Of a DNA stretch of 64,000 bases, positions 9,730 through 24,164 are shown in pieces; position 1 is the first letter of the stretch, and every line of letters starts with the position of its first letter. This DNA is from Kushneria aurantia DSM 21353. Its GTDB lineage: Bacteria > Pseudomonadota > Gammaproteobacteria > Pseudomonadales > Halomonadaceae. The stretch is taken from positions 1 through 64,000 of the forward strand of contig NZ_KB907877.1 of assembly GCF_000382245.1 (NCBI RefSeq). Reading direction: 5' to 3'. The notes under the pieces were generated by a model. It was given only the letters and a program-made list of their open reading frames with translations, ran no database searches and had not been told where the DNA came from. Both the position numbers and the translations under genes were made by a program.

Positions 9730-10812
9730 ATGCAGACGCTTCAGGTAGCCCTTCCCCAGCGCCACTATCCCATCCATATCGGTCCCGGAGTGATGGATGA
9801 CGCCTCGCTGCTGGCGCCCCATATTGCCGGTCGCCAGGTGATGATCGTGACCAACGACGCGGTGGCCGCCTGGTATCTCGAACGTTTGAAGGCGACGCTG
9901 GCCGGCTACGAGTTGGCCGAAGTAGTGCTGCCCGACGGCGAGGCGGCCAAGACCCTCGACCATGTCGAGCTGATCTGGGACGCGCTGCTGGCCGCCGGCT
10001 TCAACCGCCGCGCCACGCTGATCGCCCTTGGTGGCGGGGTGGTGGGCGACATGACCGGCTTTGCCGCGGCCTGCTACCAGCGCGGCGTGGGGTTCATTCA
10101 GATCCCCACGACCCTGCTGGCCCAGGTGGACGCCTCGGTGGGCGGCAAGACCGGCGTCAATCATCCACGCGGCAAGAACATGATCGGCGCCTTCCACCAG
10201 CCGCGGGCGGTGATCGTCGATACCGACACGCTGGCGACACTGCCTGCTCGTGAGCTCTCCGCCGGTCTTGCCGAGGTGATCAAGTACGGCCTGATCCACG
10301 ATATCGCCTTTCTCGACTGGCTCGAGGTCAATATGGCGGCACTGCGGCGGCTGGAAACCGGGCCGCTGAGCGAGGCGATCCGGCGCAGCTGCGAGATCAA
10401 GGCCGACATCGTGGTCGAGGACGAGACCGAACAGGGCATTCGTGCTCACCTCAACCTGGGGCACACCTTCGGCCACGCCATCGAGACCGCCATGGGTTAC
10501 GGCAGCTGGCTGCACGGCGAGGCGGTGGGGGCCGGCATGGTGATGGCGGCGGGGCTGTCGCAGCGGCTGGGGTGGATCGACGAGGCCTCATTCGAACGGG
10601 TCGAACGCGTTGTCGAGGCGGCGGGCCTGCCGCGTCATATGCCGTCGGCGATCAACGCCGACCGCTTTCTGTCACTGATGCATCTGGACAAGAAGGTGTT
10701 CGATGCCCGCCTGCGGCTGATACTGCTCAAGCCGTTGGGGCAGGCCTGCATTACCGACGAGGTGGGCGAGTCGGCGGTGCGTGAGCTGCTGGAGGGTTGG
10801 CCCAGGCGCTGA
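9730..10812 (+). CDS. aroB: 3-dehydroquinate synthase
   Basis: Converts DAHP to 3-dehydroquinate, step two of the shikimate pathway, using NAD and a divalent metal. It shows the NAD-binding segment [19 protein letters not shown], substrate residues in [19 protein letters not shown], and metal ligands in [13 protein letters not shown] and [10 protein letters not shown] favour the start [18 protein letters not shown] at 9730 because it matches the usual family N-terminus. An ATG four codons upstream (9718) is possible, and neither has a strong ribosome site. It follows aroK after 80 bp. Confidence 0.93.
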   Translation: MQTLQVALPQRHYPIHIGPGVMDDASLLAPHIAGRQVMIVTNDAVAAWYLERLKATLAGYELAEVVLPDGEAAKTLDHVELIWDALLAAGFNRRATLIALGGGVVGDMTGFAAACYQRGVGFIQIPTTLLAQVDASVGGKTGVNHPRGKNMIGAFHQPRAVIVDTDTLATLPARELSAGLAEVIKYGLIHDIAFLDWLEVNMAALRRLETGPLSEAIRRSCEIKADIVVEDETEQGIRAHLNLGHTFGHAIETAMGYGSWLHGEAVGAGMVMAAGLSQRLGWIDEASFERVERVVEAAGLPRHMPSAINADRFLSLMHLDKKVFDARLRLILLKPLGQACITDEVGESAVRELLEGWPRR

Positions 10813-11186
10813 TCTGGCTGATGATCAAAAACGGCATGGGTTATGCACGATCGGCATGGGTGTGTGTGCTGCTGTTAAATTGCGCGCTGACACCGCGCAT
10901 GCTGATGACGTGACAATAACGTTTTGATAATAGATTACTTTTTCACCGGAGAGGGGGCGCTGCGACGATTTCAAGGGGCTTTCTTGTGCCCTGCGTAAGG
11001 CGTGGCGTTTGCGGTAGCGCCACGGTGTCGATATGCTCGGTGTCTCTCTTATTCCCGCCTCGCGCGCTCACAAGGCGCCTATGCAATAAAAATAACCGGG
11101 TAAGGTAACCTGCTTTTTAGTCAGTTTCAACTCTGTGACCCTAACGATGTTTCGCTGTTTTCAGCGGATTATGGAGAGGCGTGTCC
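10813..11186 (+). other. Long leader/promoter region before gltB
   Basis: 374 bp without a gene. It includes a GTGGCG/CGCCAC hairpin (11001-11007 with 11018-11024) and an AT-richer stretch near 11080-11130 likely to carry the gltBD promoter. GGAGAG at 11173-11178 is the ribosome site for ATG 11187. I recognise no known riboswitch class. Confidence 0.4.
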
Positions 11187-15641
<4,455 letters not shown>

Positions 15642-15717
15642 ACGTGTATTCAAGACGTGCGTGTCCCGAGCGCTCTGTGCAGATTAAAACAAGGGTCTTC
15701 CATGAATGGCGGACTGA

Positions 15718-17235
<1,518 letters not shown>

Positions 17236-17238
<3 letters not shown>

Positions 17239-17296
17239 CAGCCTGTCGGACCTGACGCTGAGCGGCTGCAAATCCCGGACTCTGCCGCTTTCGCTC
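17236..17296 (+). repeat. Left half of a dispersed inverted-repeat (MITE-like) element
   Basis: From the gltD stop the sequence TAGCAGCCTGTCGGAC and the next roughly 45 bases closely match the left part of the complete element at 31250-31409, including GCTGCAAA(T/C)CCCGG and TTTCATCGCTC-like text. No matching right end follows, so this is a solo or decayed copy. The flanking tetranucleotide is TTAG, compatible with the YTAG target seen at the other copies. Confidence 0.6.
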
Positions 17297-17306
17297 CAGG
17301 CAAGAG

Positions 17307-17331
17307 CGCCGGCCTACGGGTCGGCGTTTTT
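17307..17331 (+). terminator. Intrinsic terminator downstream of gltD
   Basis: CGCCGGCC (17307-17314) pairs with GGGTCGGCG-type bases ending at 17326 (eight pairs, one G-U) around a four-base loop and is followed by TTTTT. It is placed about 70 bp after the gltD stop on the same strand. Confidence 0.7.
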
Positions 17332-17434
17332 GTTGCACGACTGCCGCCGATCAAGGGTATGAACAGGGCGGTTGAATCATTAGAGTGGCGCCTTCGCAAA
17401 ATCCGCCATCTCATCGACAACACAAGGGAACGAC

Positions 17435-17677
17435 ATGATCCGACTGGAGCGCAACATTCTCGACCAGGCCAACAATGACCTGCGCGAGCTGGAAGAGCAG
17501 GTGCTGGAGGGCAACAACGCCGACCGTGACCGGGCGGTAGCGGCCTATCATCAGCTGAAGGCCATGTTCACCCTGGCCGGGCTGCCCGACAGCGGCATGT
17601 CGGATGAGTGTGTCGGCATGCTGGAGGAGATCGAGCGGCGCGCCGGCATGATGACTCAGAGGCTGGGTTTGCTGTAG
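17435..17677 (+). CDS. Small hypothetical protein, helical
   Basis: 80 residues with no family I recognise. The first half (ILDQANNDLRELEEQVLEG) is strongly helical and acidic. The rest is predicted helical too, with methionines clustered near the C-terminus. It lacks a signal peptide or membrane segment, so it is probably cytoplasmic. The ATG is preceded by AAGGGA at suitable spacing. It stands alone between the gltD terminator and a pair of small membrane-protein genes. Confidence 0.6.
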   Translation: MIRLERNILDQANNDLRELEEQVLEGNNADRDRAVAAYHQLKAMFTLAGLPDSGMSDECVGMLEEIERRAGMMTQRLGLL

Positions 17678-17766
17678 CGCCGCCGACTGTCTGTTGGCTT
17701 CGAGGAGGGTCGCCAGCCCCCGTACGATAAAAGAATCGCGTTGAGTCAATGTCGACAGGAGGCGGC

Positions 17767-17976
17767 ATGAGTGCAAGACACTATCTGGTGCGTTTTTTAA
17801 TGGAAGCGCTGACCACTCTGGGTATTGCGGTCATCGCTGCTGCTCTGGTTTCGGCACTGATTACCCGTGAAGGTGAGACGCTACTGAGGTGGCTGGCAGC
17901 CAGTCTGGGGGTTATTGTAGTGCTATTGAGTATTTTTCTACGTAGTCGCCTCAGGGCCAGGGGAGGATCGGAATGA
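17767..17976 (+). CDS. Small membrane protein with two predicted helices
   Basis: 69 residues beginning MSARHYLVRFLMEALTTLG. Two hydrophobic segments (about 9-30 and 39-58) are joined by ITREGETLLRW, and the tail is basic (RSRLRARGG), suggesting a hairpin in the inner membrane with the ends in the cytoplasm. Start 17767 is preceded by a strong AGGAGG; the longer frame to 17749 would place that site inside the gene. The stop overlaps the next ATG (ATGA), so the two small genes are translationally coupled. No family assigned. Confidence 0.6.
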   Translation: MSARHYLVRFLMEALTTLGIAVIAAALVSALITREGETLLRWLAASLGVIVVLLSIFLRSRLRARGGSE

Positions 17977-18077
17977 GTAACCTTCTTTTTGTTCTTGTGC
18001 TGCTCGGCATTATGTTGGCCGGATGTGGTTATGGCGCCTGGTACCTCTACCGCACCGGAGGCAACGACAGGGGCTGA
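17973..18077 (+). CDS. Very small membrane protein (34 residues)
   Basis: Starts MSNLLFVLVLLGIMLAGCGY and ends with RTGGNDRG. It is one continuous hydrophobic helix with a charged, glycine-rich tail. The ATG overlaps the stop of the preceding gene by 4 bp, and GGGGAGGA lies upstream, which supports real translation despite the size. LAGC resembles a lipobox, but no basic N-terminus precedes it and almost nothing would remain after processing, so a single-pass membrane peptide is more likely. Function unknown. Confidence 0.55.
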   Translation: MSNLLFVLVLLGIMLAGCGYGAWYLYRTGGNDRG

Positions 18078-18118
18078 TGACATTCGGAGCGGAATGATTT
18101 GTGATCGCCTTCGGCTGT

Positions 18119-18142
18119 ATCGGCGCCCGTGTGGGCGCCGAT
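18119..18142. terminator. Perfect hairpin between convergent genes
   Basis: ATCGGCGCCC (18119-18128) and GGGCGCCGAT (18133-18142) form a ten-pair stem with a GTGT loop. It sits between the end of the small-protein operon and the end of the minus-strand oxidoreductase gene. There is no T-run on either side, but the position suggests a shared transcript end. Confidence 0.5.
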
Positions 18143-18165
18143 GTCGTTGGCGGCAAGCCCCGTCG

Positions 18166-19359
18166 TTACACCACCTCGATCCGCCCGATCAGCGTCTCGG
18201 CGCTCTGCGGCGCGTCATCCGCCAGTACAGCGCGGGCGTCGTCGAGTTTCTCCGCCTCGACGTTATAGAGCAGTACGCCCTTTACCCGCTCGCCTTCGAG
18301 GTAGTAGTAGATGGCGCGCTCGGGGCCGTTCGGCGCGTCCTCGATGACCGCCATGGTGCTGTCCAGCGTGCCCACCGCGCGCCATTTCATATCGAAAATC
18401 ATCGAGTAGAAGAAGGGCGTATGGGCGTACTGCTCGTCCGAGCCGGCCATGATGCGCCCCACGGCTGCGCCCATCCGGTTGGCGTTGTCGACGTGCTCGG
18501 CGCGATTGCTGCCCAGCAGCGGGTCGGGGTAGCGGGCCACGTCGCCGGCGGCGAAGATGTTGGCATCCGAGGTGGTCAGCCGTTCGTTGACGACAATGCC
18601 GTCATCGACCTCTATGCCGGCCTCGGCGACGAAATCCACCGCCGGTTCGACACCCAGCCCCAGCACCGCGGCGTCGGCCTCGATAGTACTGCCGTCGTCG
18701 AGCTCGACAGTGACGCTGCCGTTCTCCTCGCGACCGCCGGTCACCTTGCGCCCGCCCAGCAGCATCACGCCGTTGTCGACGAAGCGCTGATGGAAGCGGC
18801 TCGCCAGCGCCGGTTCGAACATGGCGCTGCCCAGCACCTCTTCGGTGTGCACTAGAGTGACCCGGCAGTCGTTTTGTACCAGCGCGGCGGCCATCTCGGT
18901 GCCGATGTAGCTGCCGCCTACCACAACGATATGACGGCCCTCGCCGGCAATTTTCTTGATCGCGTCGAAGTCGCTGACGTTGCGGTAATAGCGCACCCGC
19001 TCGCTCTCCGGCAGTTCCAGCCGGATGGGTGCGCAGCCGGTAGCCAGCAGCAGTTTACCGTAGCCCCAGTGCTGGCCGTCCTGGGTAGTGACCTGGCCCT
19101 TGTCGCGGTCGATGGCGGTCACCCGGCTGTCGGTGTGCAGGGTCGTGCCATCGTCTTCTTCCGGCGTCATCCAGATTTTGTCGTAGGTGAAGTCGGGGTC
19201 TGTCCACAGTAGTTTGGACAGCGCCGGCCGCGTCACCGGGCCATTGGGCTCCTCGGTGAGAATGCCGATGGTGCCCTGTTCATCCCGCTCGCGGATGCCC
19301 TTGACGGCGTTGGCGGCGACCATGCCGCCGCCCACGATCAGATAGTCATAGCTGCGCAT
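18166..19359 (-). CDS. FAD/NAD(P)-dependent oxidoreductase
   Basis: A 397-residue pyridine nucleotide-disulfide-type flavoprotein. It has an N-terminal FAD motif (YLIVGGGMVAANAVKGI), a family motif LLLATGCAPIRLELP, an NAD(P)H motif (VVVGGSYIGTEMAAALV) and the second FAD motif (ANIFAAGDVARYP). A small C-terminal domain follows. It lacks a redox-active CxxC, as in ferredoxin/rubredoxin reductases, monodehydroascorbate reductase and AIF-like proteins. The electron acceptor cannot be read from sequence, and no ferredoxin or oxygenase gene is adjacent. It is divergent from the ChaC gene. Confidence 0.85.
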   Translation of the reverse strand: MRSYDYLIVGGGMVAANAVKGIRERDEQGTIGILTEEPNGPVTRPALSKLLWTDPDFTYDKIWMTPEEDDGTTLHTDSRVTAIDRDKGQVTTQDGQHWGYGKLLLATGCAPIRLELPESERVRYYRNVSDFDAIKKIAGEGRHIVVVGGSYIGTEMAAALVQNDCRVTLVHTEEVLGSAMFEPALASRFHQRFVDNGVMLLGGRKVTGGREENGSVTVELDDGSTIEADAAVLGLGVEPAVDFVAEAGIEVDDGIVVNERLTTSDANIFAAGDVARYPDPLLGSNRAEHVDNANRMGAAVGRIMAGSDEQYAHTPFFYSMIFDMKWRAVGTLDSTMAVIEDAPNGPERAIYYYLEGERVKGVLLYNVEAEKLDDARAVLADDAPQSAETLIGRIEVV

Positions 19360-19581
19360 AACGTCTCCCTGTCTGCGGCCTGGCTGATGGTGTTACGCCG
19401 CAGCCGAAAAAGCGCCTCTCGGCGCTGCGCCGGCCGCGAACGATATATAAAAAGCGTAGCCCAGCCGGACGCCGCTGTCCGTAGCACCGGCGGATAGTGT
19501 TCGGTTCGTACGCTATATGCCCTTCGCGCGTTAGCGCGTTCGGGTTAGGCTAGGGCTTTGATGCTGCGGCGAGAGCCTTCC

Positions 19582-20301
19582 ATGTCTGAACCCGAGCGCG
19601 GCGACAAGCCGCTGGCCATGACCCGCGAGGTGCTCGAGGCCGATCTGATTCGCGATCATTTTCGTCAAAATCATCCCGAAGAACCGCTGCTCTCCAATGA
19701 GGACTTCGAAAACTCGATTCGTTCGCTGCTCGATCATCGGCCGGCGGGCTCGGAGAGAATCGACGGCGTCTATCTGTTCGCCTACGGCTCGCTGGTGTGG
19801 AACCCCTGTATCGAGGTGGCGGAACGCAGGCGGGTTGTGCTGGAGGGGTATCACCGCGATTTCTGTCTCGACCTCGAGCAGGGGCGCGGCACTCCCGAGT
19901 GTCCGGGTTTGATGCTGGCGCTGGTGCCGGGCGGCGACAGCGAAGGCGTGGCGCTGCGGGTCGCCGAGGACGATCTGGCCAGCGAACTGCTGCTGGTGTG
20001 GCGTCGCGAGATGATTACCGGCGCCTATGTGCCGCACTGGGTCACGCTGGATACCGATGAGGGAGCACTGCCCGGTATCGCCTTTATTGCCAACCCGGCG
20101 CACCCTCGCTATCAGCCGGGGTTGGATGACGCCACCATCGTGGCGCGGCTGGCGGTTGCCAGCGGCGTACTGGGCAGCTGCCTCGAGTATCTCGATAATA
20201 CCGTCGAGGGGTTGCGGGATCTGGGTATCGGGGACCACTACCTGGCGCGTATACAGCGGGCCGTTCACGCTCGCCACCGTGCGCAGCAGCGCTCGCGCTG
20301 A
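19582..20301 (+). CDS. chaC: ChaC-like gamma-glutamylcyclotransferase
   Basis: About 239 residues. Proteins of this family cleave glutathione to 5-oxoproline and Cys-Gly in the cytoplasm. The substrate-binding motif is YLFAYGSLVWNP; the region with the catalytic Glu is RGTPECPGLMLALV. The N-terminal 50 residues match the longer bacterial ChaC form. I start at MSEPERG (19582); a frame-compatible ATG lies at 19558. The name follows chaC of E. coli, and no cation transporter neighbour is present. Confidence 0.85.
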   Translation: MSEPERGDKPLAMTREVLEADLIRDHFRQNHPEEPLLSNEDFENSIRSLLDHRPAGSERIDGVYLFAYGSLVWNPCIEVAERRRVVLEGYHRDFCLDLEQGRGTPECPGLMLALVPGGDSEGVALRVAEDDLASELLLVWRREMITGAYVPHWVTLDTDEGALPGIAFIANPAHPRYQPGLDDATIVARLAVASGVLGSCLEYLDNTVEGLRDLGIGDHYLARIQRAVHARHRAQQRSR

Positions 20302-20347
20302 CGCTCGCAGGGCGATCAACAGGATATGGCAACAGGGTATGGTGATA

Positions 20348-20854
20348 ATGAAAAAACCGCAGACGCTCTACTTCCAGGACGATGGCCGTACCCCCAACAG
20401 CCGGTTTCCGGTGCTGCTCTACCGCGGTTTCGAGGCCAGCACGCCGGAGGCGCTCGCCGACCACTTCGAGGCGCTCTATAAGCAAAACGGCTGGCCGGCC
20501 CAGTGGCGTGGTGGGGTGTTCGACTACCATCACTATCACAGCCGCTCGCATGAGGTACTGGGCATCTACCGTGGCGCGGCGACGCTGCGCCTGGGCGGCG
20601 AAAACGGCGAGAATATCGAAGTGGGCGCCGGCGATGTCATCGTGCTGCCGGCGGGCACCGGCCACTGCCGCATCAGTGCCGGCAACGATTTCGCGCTCAC
20701 CGCCGGCTATCCGTCCGATCAGCAGGACTGGGACCTCTGTGTCAGCGGCGAAACGCCCATCGAAGCGGCCCGCGAGCGTATCGCCGCCGTCGGCCTGCCG
20801 AAGTGCGATCCGGTGGCGGGTGAGCGCGGCGGTGTCGTCAGCGACTGGCGTTGA
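20348..20854 (+). CDS. Cupin protein, YjlB type
   Basis: 168 residues beginning MKKPQTLYFQDDGRTPNSRF. The cupin core includes HYHSRSHEVLGIYRGAATLRL and GDVIVLPAGTGHCRI, which together offer His/Glu metal ligands. Family members (YjlB-like) have no firmly assigned reaction. Start 20348 is chosen because ACAGGG is about 10 bp upstream; ATG 20339 lies too close to it. It follows chaC by 46 bp, probably in the same transcript. Confidence 0.8.
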   Translation: MKKPQTLYFQDDGRTPNSRFPVLLYRGFEASTPEALADHFEALYKQNGWPAQWRGGVFDYHHYHSRSHEVLGIYRGAATLRLGGENGENIEVGAGDVIVLPAGTGHCRISAGNDFALTAGYPSDQQDWDLCVSGETPIEAARERIAAVGLPKCDPVAGERGGVVSDWR

Positions 20855-20882
20855 GCCGGGTCATCTTGATGGAGAAGCGCGC

Positions 20883-21299
20883 ATGAGCGAAGCGAGTCAG
20901 CAGCACGCCGCGGTGCTCGGCCGGCAGGTCGTGGCCGCGCTTGGTGACTTTGGCGATTTGAAGCAGCTGGTACTGTTCGGTTCGCTGGCTACCGGAAGGG
21001 GCGAGGCGGAGAGCGATATCGACCTGGCTGTGGATGTCGGCGCGCCGCTCTCCCCCGCCTGCCGCATCGCCATGATTGAAGCCCTGGCAGCGGCGCTGGG
21101 ACGAACGGTCGACCTGATCGATCTGCGCAGCGCCGGTCAGCCGCTGCTCAGTCGGATCGTGACGACCGGTATACGTCTCAAGGGCAGCGATACTGACTGG
21201 GCCGCAGTGATTTACCCTAACATCATCGACAACGAGGATTTCGTGCCGCTGCAGCGCAGAATTCTTGTCGCCAGGCAGAAAGCATGGATCAGGCACTGA
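20883..21299 (+). CDS. mntA: MntA-type minimal nucleotidyltransferase antitoxin
   Basis: 138 residues with the nucleotidyltransferase signature GSx10DxD (GSLATGRGEAESDID), followed by a third acidic region (TVDLIDLR). In characterised HepT/MntA pairs this enzyme adds AMP residues to the HEPN toxin and inactivates it. The gene overlaps the start of a hepT-like frame by 16 bp, the usual organisation, but here that partner is truncated (see next). MntA itself looks full length and keeps its active site. Confidence 0.85.
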   Translation: MSEASQQHAAVLGRQVVAALGDFGDLKQLVLFGSLATGRGEAESDIDLAVDVGAPLSPACRIAMIEALAAALGRTVDLIDLRSAGQPLLSRIVTTGIRLKGSDTDWAAVIYPNIIDNEDFVPLQRRILVARQKAWIRH

Positions 21300-21388
21300 T
21301 CAATCAGAAGCTGGAGTCCCTGAGACGCTGTGTCATGCGCCTCGGGGACCGCTGTCCCGCCAGGGTTTGCCATTCCTGCTGCTTGTGA
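21284..21388 (+). pseudogene. hepT: hepT toxin remnant (first about 26 codons)
   Basis: From ATG 21284 the frame reads MDQALINQKLESLRRCVMRL then GDRCPA, which is the typical HepT (DUF86, HEPN) N-terminus. It then departs into unrelated sequence and stops after 34 codons. The HEPN RNase motif (Rx4-6H) of the family lies far downstream and is absent. The following 100 bp lead straight into the osmoprotectant operon, so the rest was deleted rather than frameshifted. Confidence 0.75.
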
Positions 21389-21489
21389 CCACGCTTCAAG
21401 GATAGCCGTTCGGCGGTCGATAAAGACTCCCGAGCGGCGCCTGCCAAGAGGGCAGGGTCAGAAAACGGCGGAGAAGCGAGAATGGCAGC

Positions 21490-22635
21490 GTGACCAGACG
21501 TGACGCGACAAAAGAAGAAGAGCAGGGCAGCAGCGCCATCGTCTTCGAGGGTGTCAGCAAGCGCTATCCGGACGGCACGGTGGCGGTCGAGCACCTCGAT
21601 CTGACGCTGCCGGCCGGTGAGCTGACGGTGCTGGTCGGCCCCTCCGGCTGCGGCAAGACCACGACACTGCGCATGATCAACCGGCTGGAAAACCCCAGCG
21701 AAGGGCGGTTGATGATCGGCGAGCAGGACGTGATGCGCATCGACGCCACCCGCCTGCGCCGTCGTATCGGCTATGTTATGCAACACTCCGGGCTCTTTCC
21801 TCACCATACTATCGCCGACAACATCGCCACCGTGCCGCGGCTGCTGGGCTGGAACAAAAAGCGCCGACGCGAGCGCGTCGATGAGCTGATCGAGCTGGTG
21901 GGGCTGGAACCGAGCCTTGCCTCGCGCTATCCCCATCAGCTCTCCGGTGGTCAGCAGCAGCGAGTGGGGTTGGCGCGCGCGCTGGCCGCCGATCCGCCCA
22001 TTTTGTTGATGGACGAGCCCTTCGCGGCGGTCGATCCCATCGTGCGGCATCGCCTGCAGCAGGAGTTTCTCGACCTGCAGCGGCGGGTGCAGAAAACCAT
22101 TGTGATGGTCACCCATGATATCGACGAGGCGATGAAGCTGGGTGATCGGGTGGCGATCTTCGAACCCGGTGGTGCTGTCGCCCAGTTCGATACACCTTCG
22201 CGGCTTTTGGCCGCACCGGCCAGCGATTTCGTCATCGATTTTATCGGCGCCGACCGCGAGCTGCGGCGACTGGCGCTAAAGCGTCTCGACAGTCTGACGC
22301 TGGACAGTGGCCTGACGGCGCCCTTCGACGAGGTGGTATCGCGCGCCCGAAGCTATCTGCAGCAGGCCGGCAGCGGCGGTATCGTGGTGCTGGATAGTGA
22401 CCATGCGCCGCTGGGCTGGCTGGGCTGGGAACAGCTCAAGCGCGCCGGCGATGCCACCCGCCTTGACGCCCTGGATCTGCAGCCCTGGCGCCACCGGCTT
22501 TATCTGCACGACAATCTGCGTACTGCGCTCAATGCCCTGATCAGCGCACCCGGCGAGGTGGTACCGGTGGTCAACGACGAGGGGCACTACGTCGGCGTGA
22601 TCGACCGCCTGCAGTTGACGAGACAGCTGGTATGA
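21490..22635 (+). CDS. Osmoprotectant ABC transporter ATP-binding protein
   Basis: 381 residues of the ProV/OpuCA/OsmV type. The nucleotide-binding domain has Walker A (GPSGCGKTTTLRM), Q-loop (GYVMQHSGLFPHHT), signature (LSGGQQQRVGLARAL), Walker B (ILLMDEPF) and the H-loop (VTHDIDEAM). The C-terminal part (about 285-380) is a CBS-like regulatory region. The frame starts at GTG 21490; the nearby ATG at 21482 is out of frame and stops at once. The stop overlaps the permease ATG by 4 bp. It energises import of betaine/choline-type solutes. Confidence 0.9.
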   Translation: MTRRDATKEEEQGSSAIVFEGVSKRYPDGTVAVEHLDLTLPAGELTVLVGPSGCGKTTTLRMINRLENPSEGRLMIGEQDVMRIDATRLRRRIGYVMQHSGLFPHHTIADNIATVPRLLGWNKKRRRERVDELIELVGLEPSLASRYPHQLSGGQQQRVGLARALAADPPILLMDEPFAAVDPIVRHRLQQEFLDLQRRVQKTIVMVTHDIDEAMKLGDRVAIFEPGGAVAQFDTPSRLLAAPASDFVIDFIGADRELRRLALKRLDSLTLDSGLTAPFDEVVSRARSYLQQAGSGGIVVLDSDHAPLGWLGWEQLKRAGDATRLDALDLQPWRHRLYLHDNLRTALNALISAPGEVVPVVNDEGHYVGVIDRLQLTRQLV

Positions 22636-23270
22636 ACTGGCGCTGGATCGCTTCCAATCTCGATACCATTCGCGATGCGCTGATCCAGCATGTCCAGCTC
22701 ACCGGGCTGGCGCTGCTGTTCGGCTTTCTGATCGCCTTCCCGCTGGCGCTGCTGGCGATCCGCTGGCCACGCCTTTATACCCCCTCGCTGGCGCTCACCG
22801 GCGTGCTGTTCACCGTGCCGTCACTGGCGCTGTTCATTCTGCTGATGCCTTTCACGGGTTTGTCGATGGCCACTTCGCTGATCGGCCTGACGATCTACAC
22901 CCTGCTGATTCTGTTTCGCAACATCGTTCAGGGGCTGCGCGGGGTAGCGCCCGACGTGCGTGAGGCGGCGCGAGCGCTGGGCTATTCGCGGGCGCGGCAG
23001 CTGTTTGGGGTGGAACTGCCGATCGCGCTGCCGGTGATCGTCGCCGGCATCCGCATCGCCGCGGTGACCATCATTGGCATGGTGACGGTCACTGCCCTGA
23101 TCGGTCAGGGTGGCCTGGGGCGGCTTTTCATTACCGGTTTCACGCTGGATTTCACGACGCCGCTGGTGGTCGGTTTCGTGCTCTCGGTGGCGCTGGCCGT
23201 GGCGGTCGACCTGCTGCTGGTGGCGCTGCTTTACTGGCTGACTCCCTGGCAGCGAGGCGTGCGCGGATGA
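22632..23270 (+). CDS. Osmoprotectant ABC transporter permease (first)
   Basis: 212 residues with about five to six membrane helices and the permease coupling motif in VREAARALGYSRARQLFGVELPIALPVIVAG. It resembles OpuCB/OsmW. It overlaps both flanking genes by 4 bp. With the second permease it forms the heterodimeric channel. Confidence 0.9.
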   Translation: MNWRWIASNLDTIRDALIQHVQLTGLALLFGFLIAFPLALLAIRWPRLYTPSLALTGVLFTVPSLALFILLMPFTGLSMATSLIGLTIYTLLILFRNIVQGLRGVAPDVREAARALGYSRARQLFGVELPIALPVIVAGIRIAAVTIIGMVTVTALIGQGGLGRLFITGFTLDFTTPLVVGFVLSVALAVAVDLLLVALLYWLTPWQRGVRG

Positions 23271-23962
23271 ACGATGCCTTCAGCGAACTGCTTGCCGGCG
23301 TTATCCGCTGGTTTGGCGACCCGGCACACTGGAGCGGCGCCGGCAGCATACCGGCGCATACACTCAAGCACGTCTTTTATATGCTGATCTCGACGGTGAT
23401 CGGTGCCCTGATTGCCCTGCCGATCGGCATCGGCCTGGGTCACAGCGGGCGTGGCGGGCTGTTGGCGATCAACATCACCAATATCGGCCGCGCGGTGCCT
23501 TCATTCGGGGTGATCATCTTTGTCTTTCTACTGGTCGGCTACGGTCTGGTGCCGGTCATCGTGGCGCTGGTGGCGCTGGCGATACCGCCGATGGTGACCA
23601 ACAGCTATGTGGGCATGCGCGAGGTCGACCCTGCGGTGCGTCAGGCCTCGAAGGCGCTGGGTATGACCGGCTGGCAGCGTCTCACCCGGGTGGAACTGCC
23701 GATTGCCATGCCGCTGATCATGGCCGGCGTGCGCACCTCGGCGGTGCAGGTGATGTCGACCGCTACTCTGGCGGCCTATGTGGGCCTGGGTGGGCTGGGA
23801 CGCTATCTGATCGACGGCCTGCAGCTGCGTGACATGGCGCAGGTGCTGGTGGGGGCGATCCTGGTAGCGCTTCTGGCCATCGTGACCGAACTGCTGCTGG
23901 CGCTTTTGCAGCGGCTGGTGACGGCCCGCGGATTGCGCGGGCGCCAGGGAAGCGCTGAGTAA
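23267..23962 (+). CDS. Osmoprotectant ABC transporter permease (second)
   Basis: 231 residues, multi-helix, with coupling segment VRQASKALGMTGWQRLTRVELPIAMPLIMAG, like OpuCD/OsmY. An N-terminal extension of about 25 residues (ELLAGVIRWFGDPAHW) precedes the first helix. It is translationally coupled to the first permease. A 202-bp gap then separates it from the binding-protein gene. Confidence 0.9.
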   Translation: MNDAFSELLAGVIRWFGDPAHWSGAGSIPAHTLKHVFYMLISTVIGALIALPIGIGLGHSGRGGLLAINITNIGRAVPSFGVIIFVFLLVGYGLVPVIVALVALAIPPMVTNSYVGMREVDPAVRQASKALGMTGWQRLTRVELPIAMPLIMAGVRTSAVQVMSTATLAAYVGLGGLGRYLIDGLQLRDMAQVLVGAILVALLAIVTELLLALLQRLVTARGLRGRQGSAE

Positions 23963-24164
23963 ATCGCCGAACGAGATGAAGGGCAAGGCGCACGGAACGC
24001 AGAAGGCGAGACATAACATGGGGTTAGGCGAGCCTTCGACCGGGCTGGCGCACCAGCACCGCGCAACGTAGTCATTCGCTCGTGCAGGCATTTATGCAGT
24101 GGTTCCCTAGCGGCCATCCGATTCATGCGCCATGCTGATGGCATGACACAACGGGAGCCATGAT

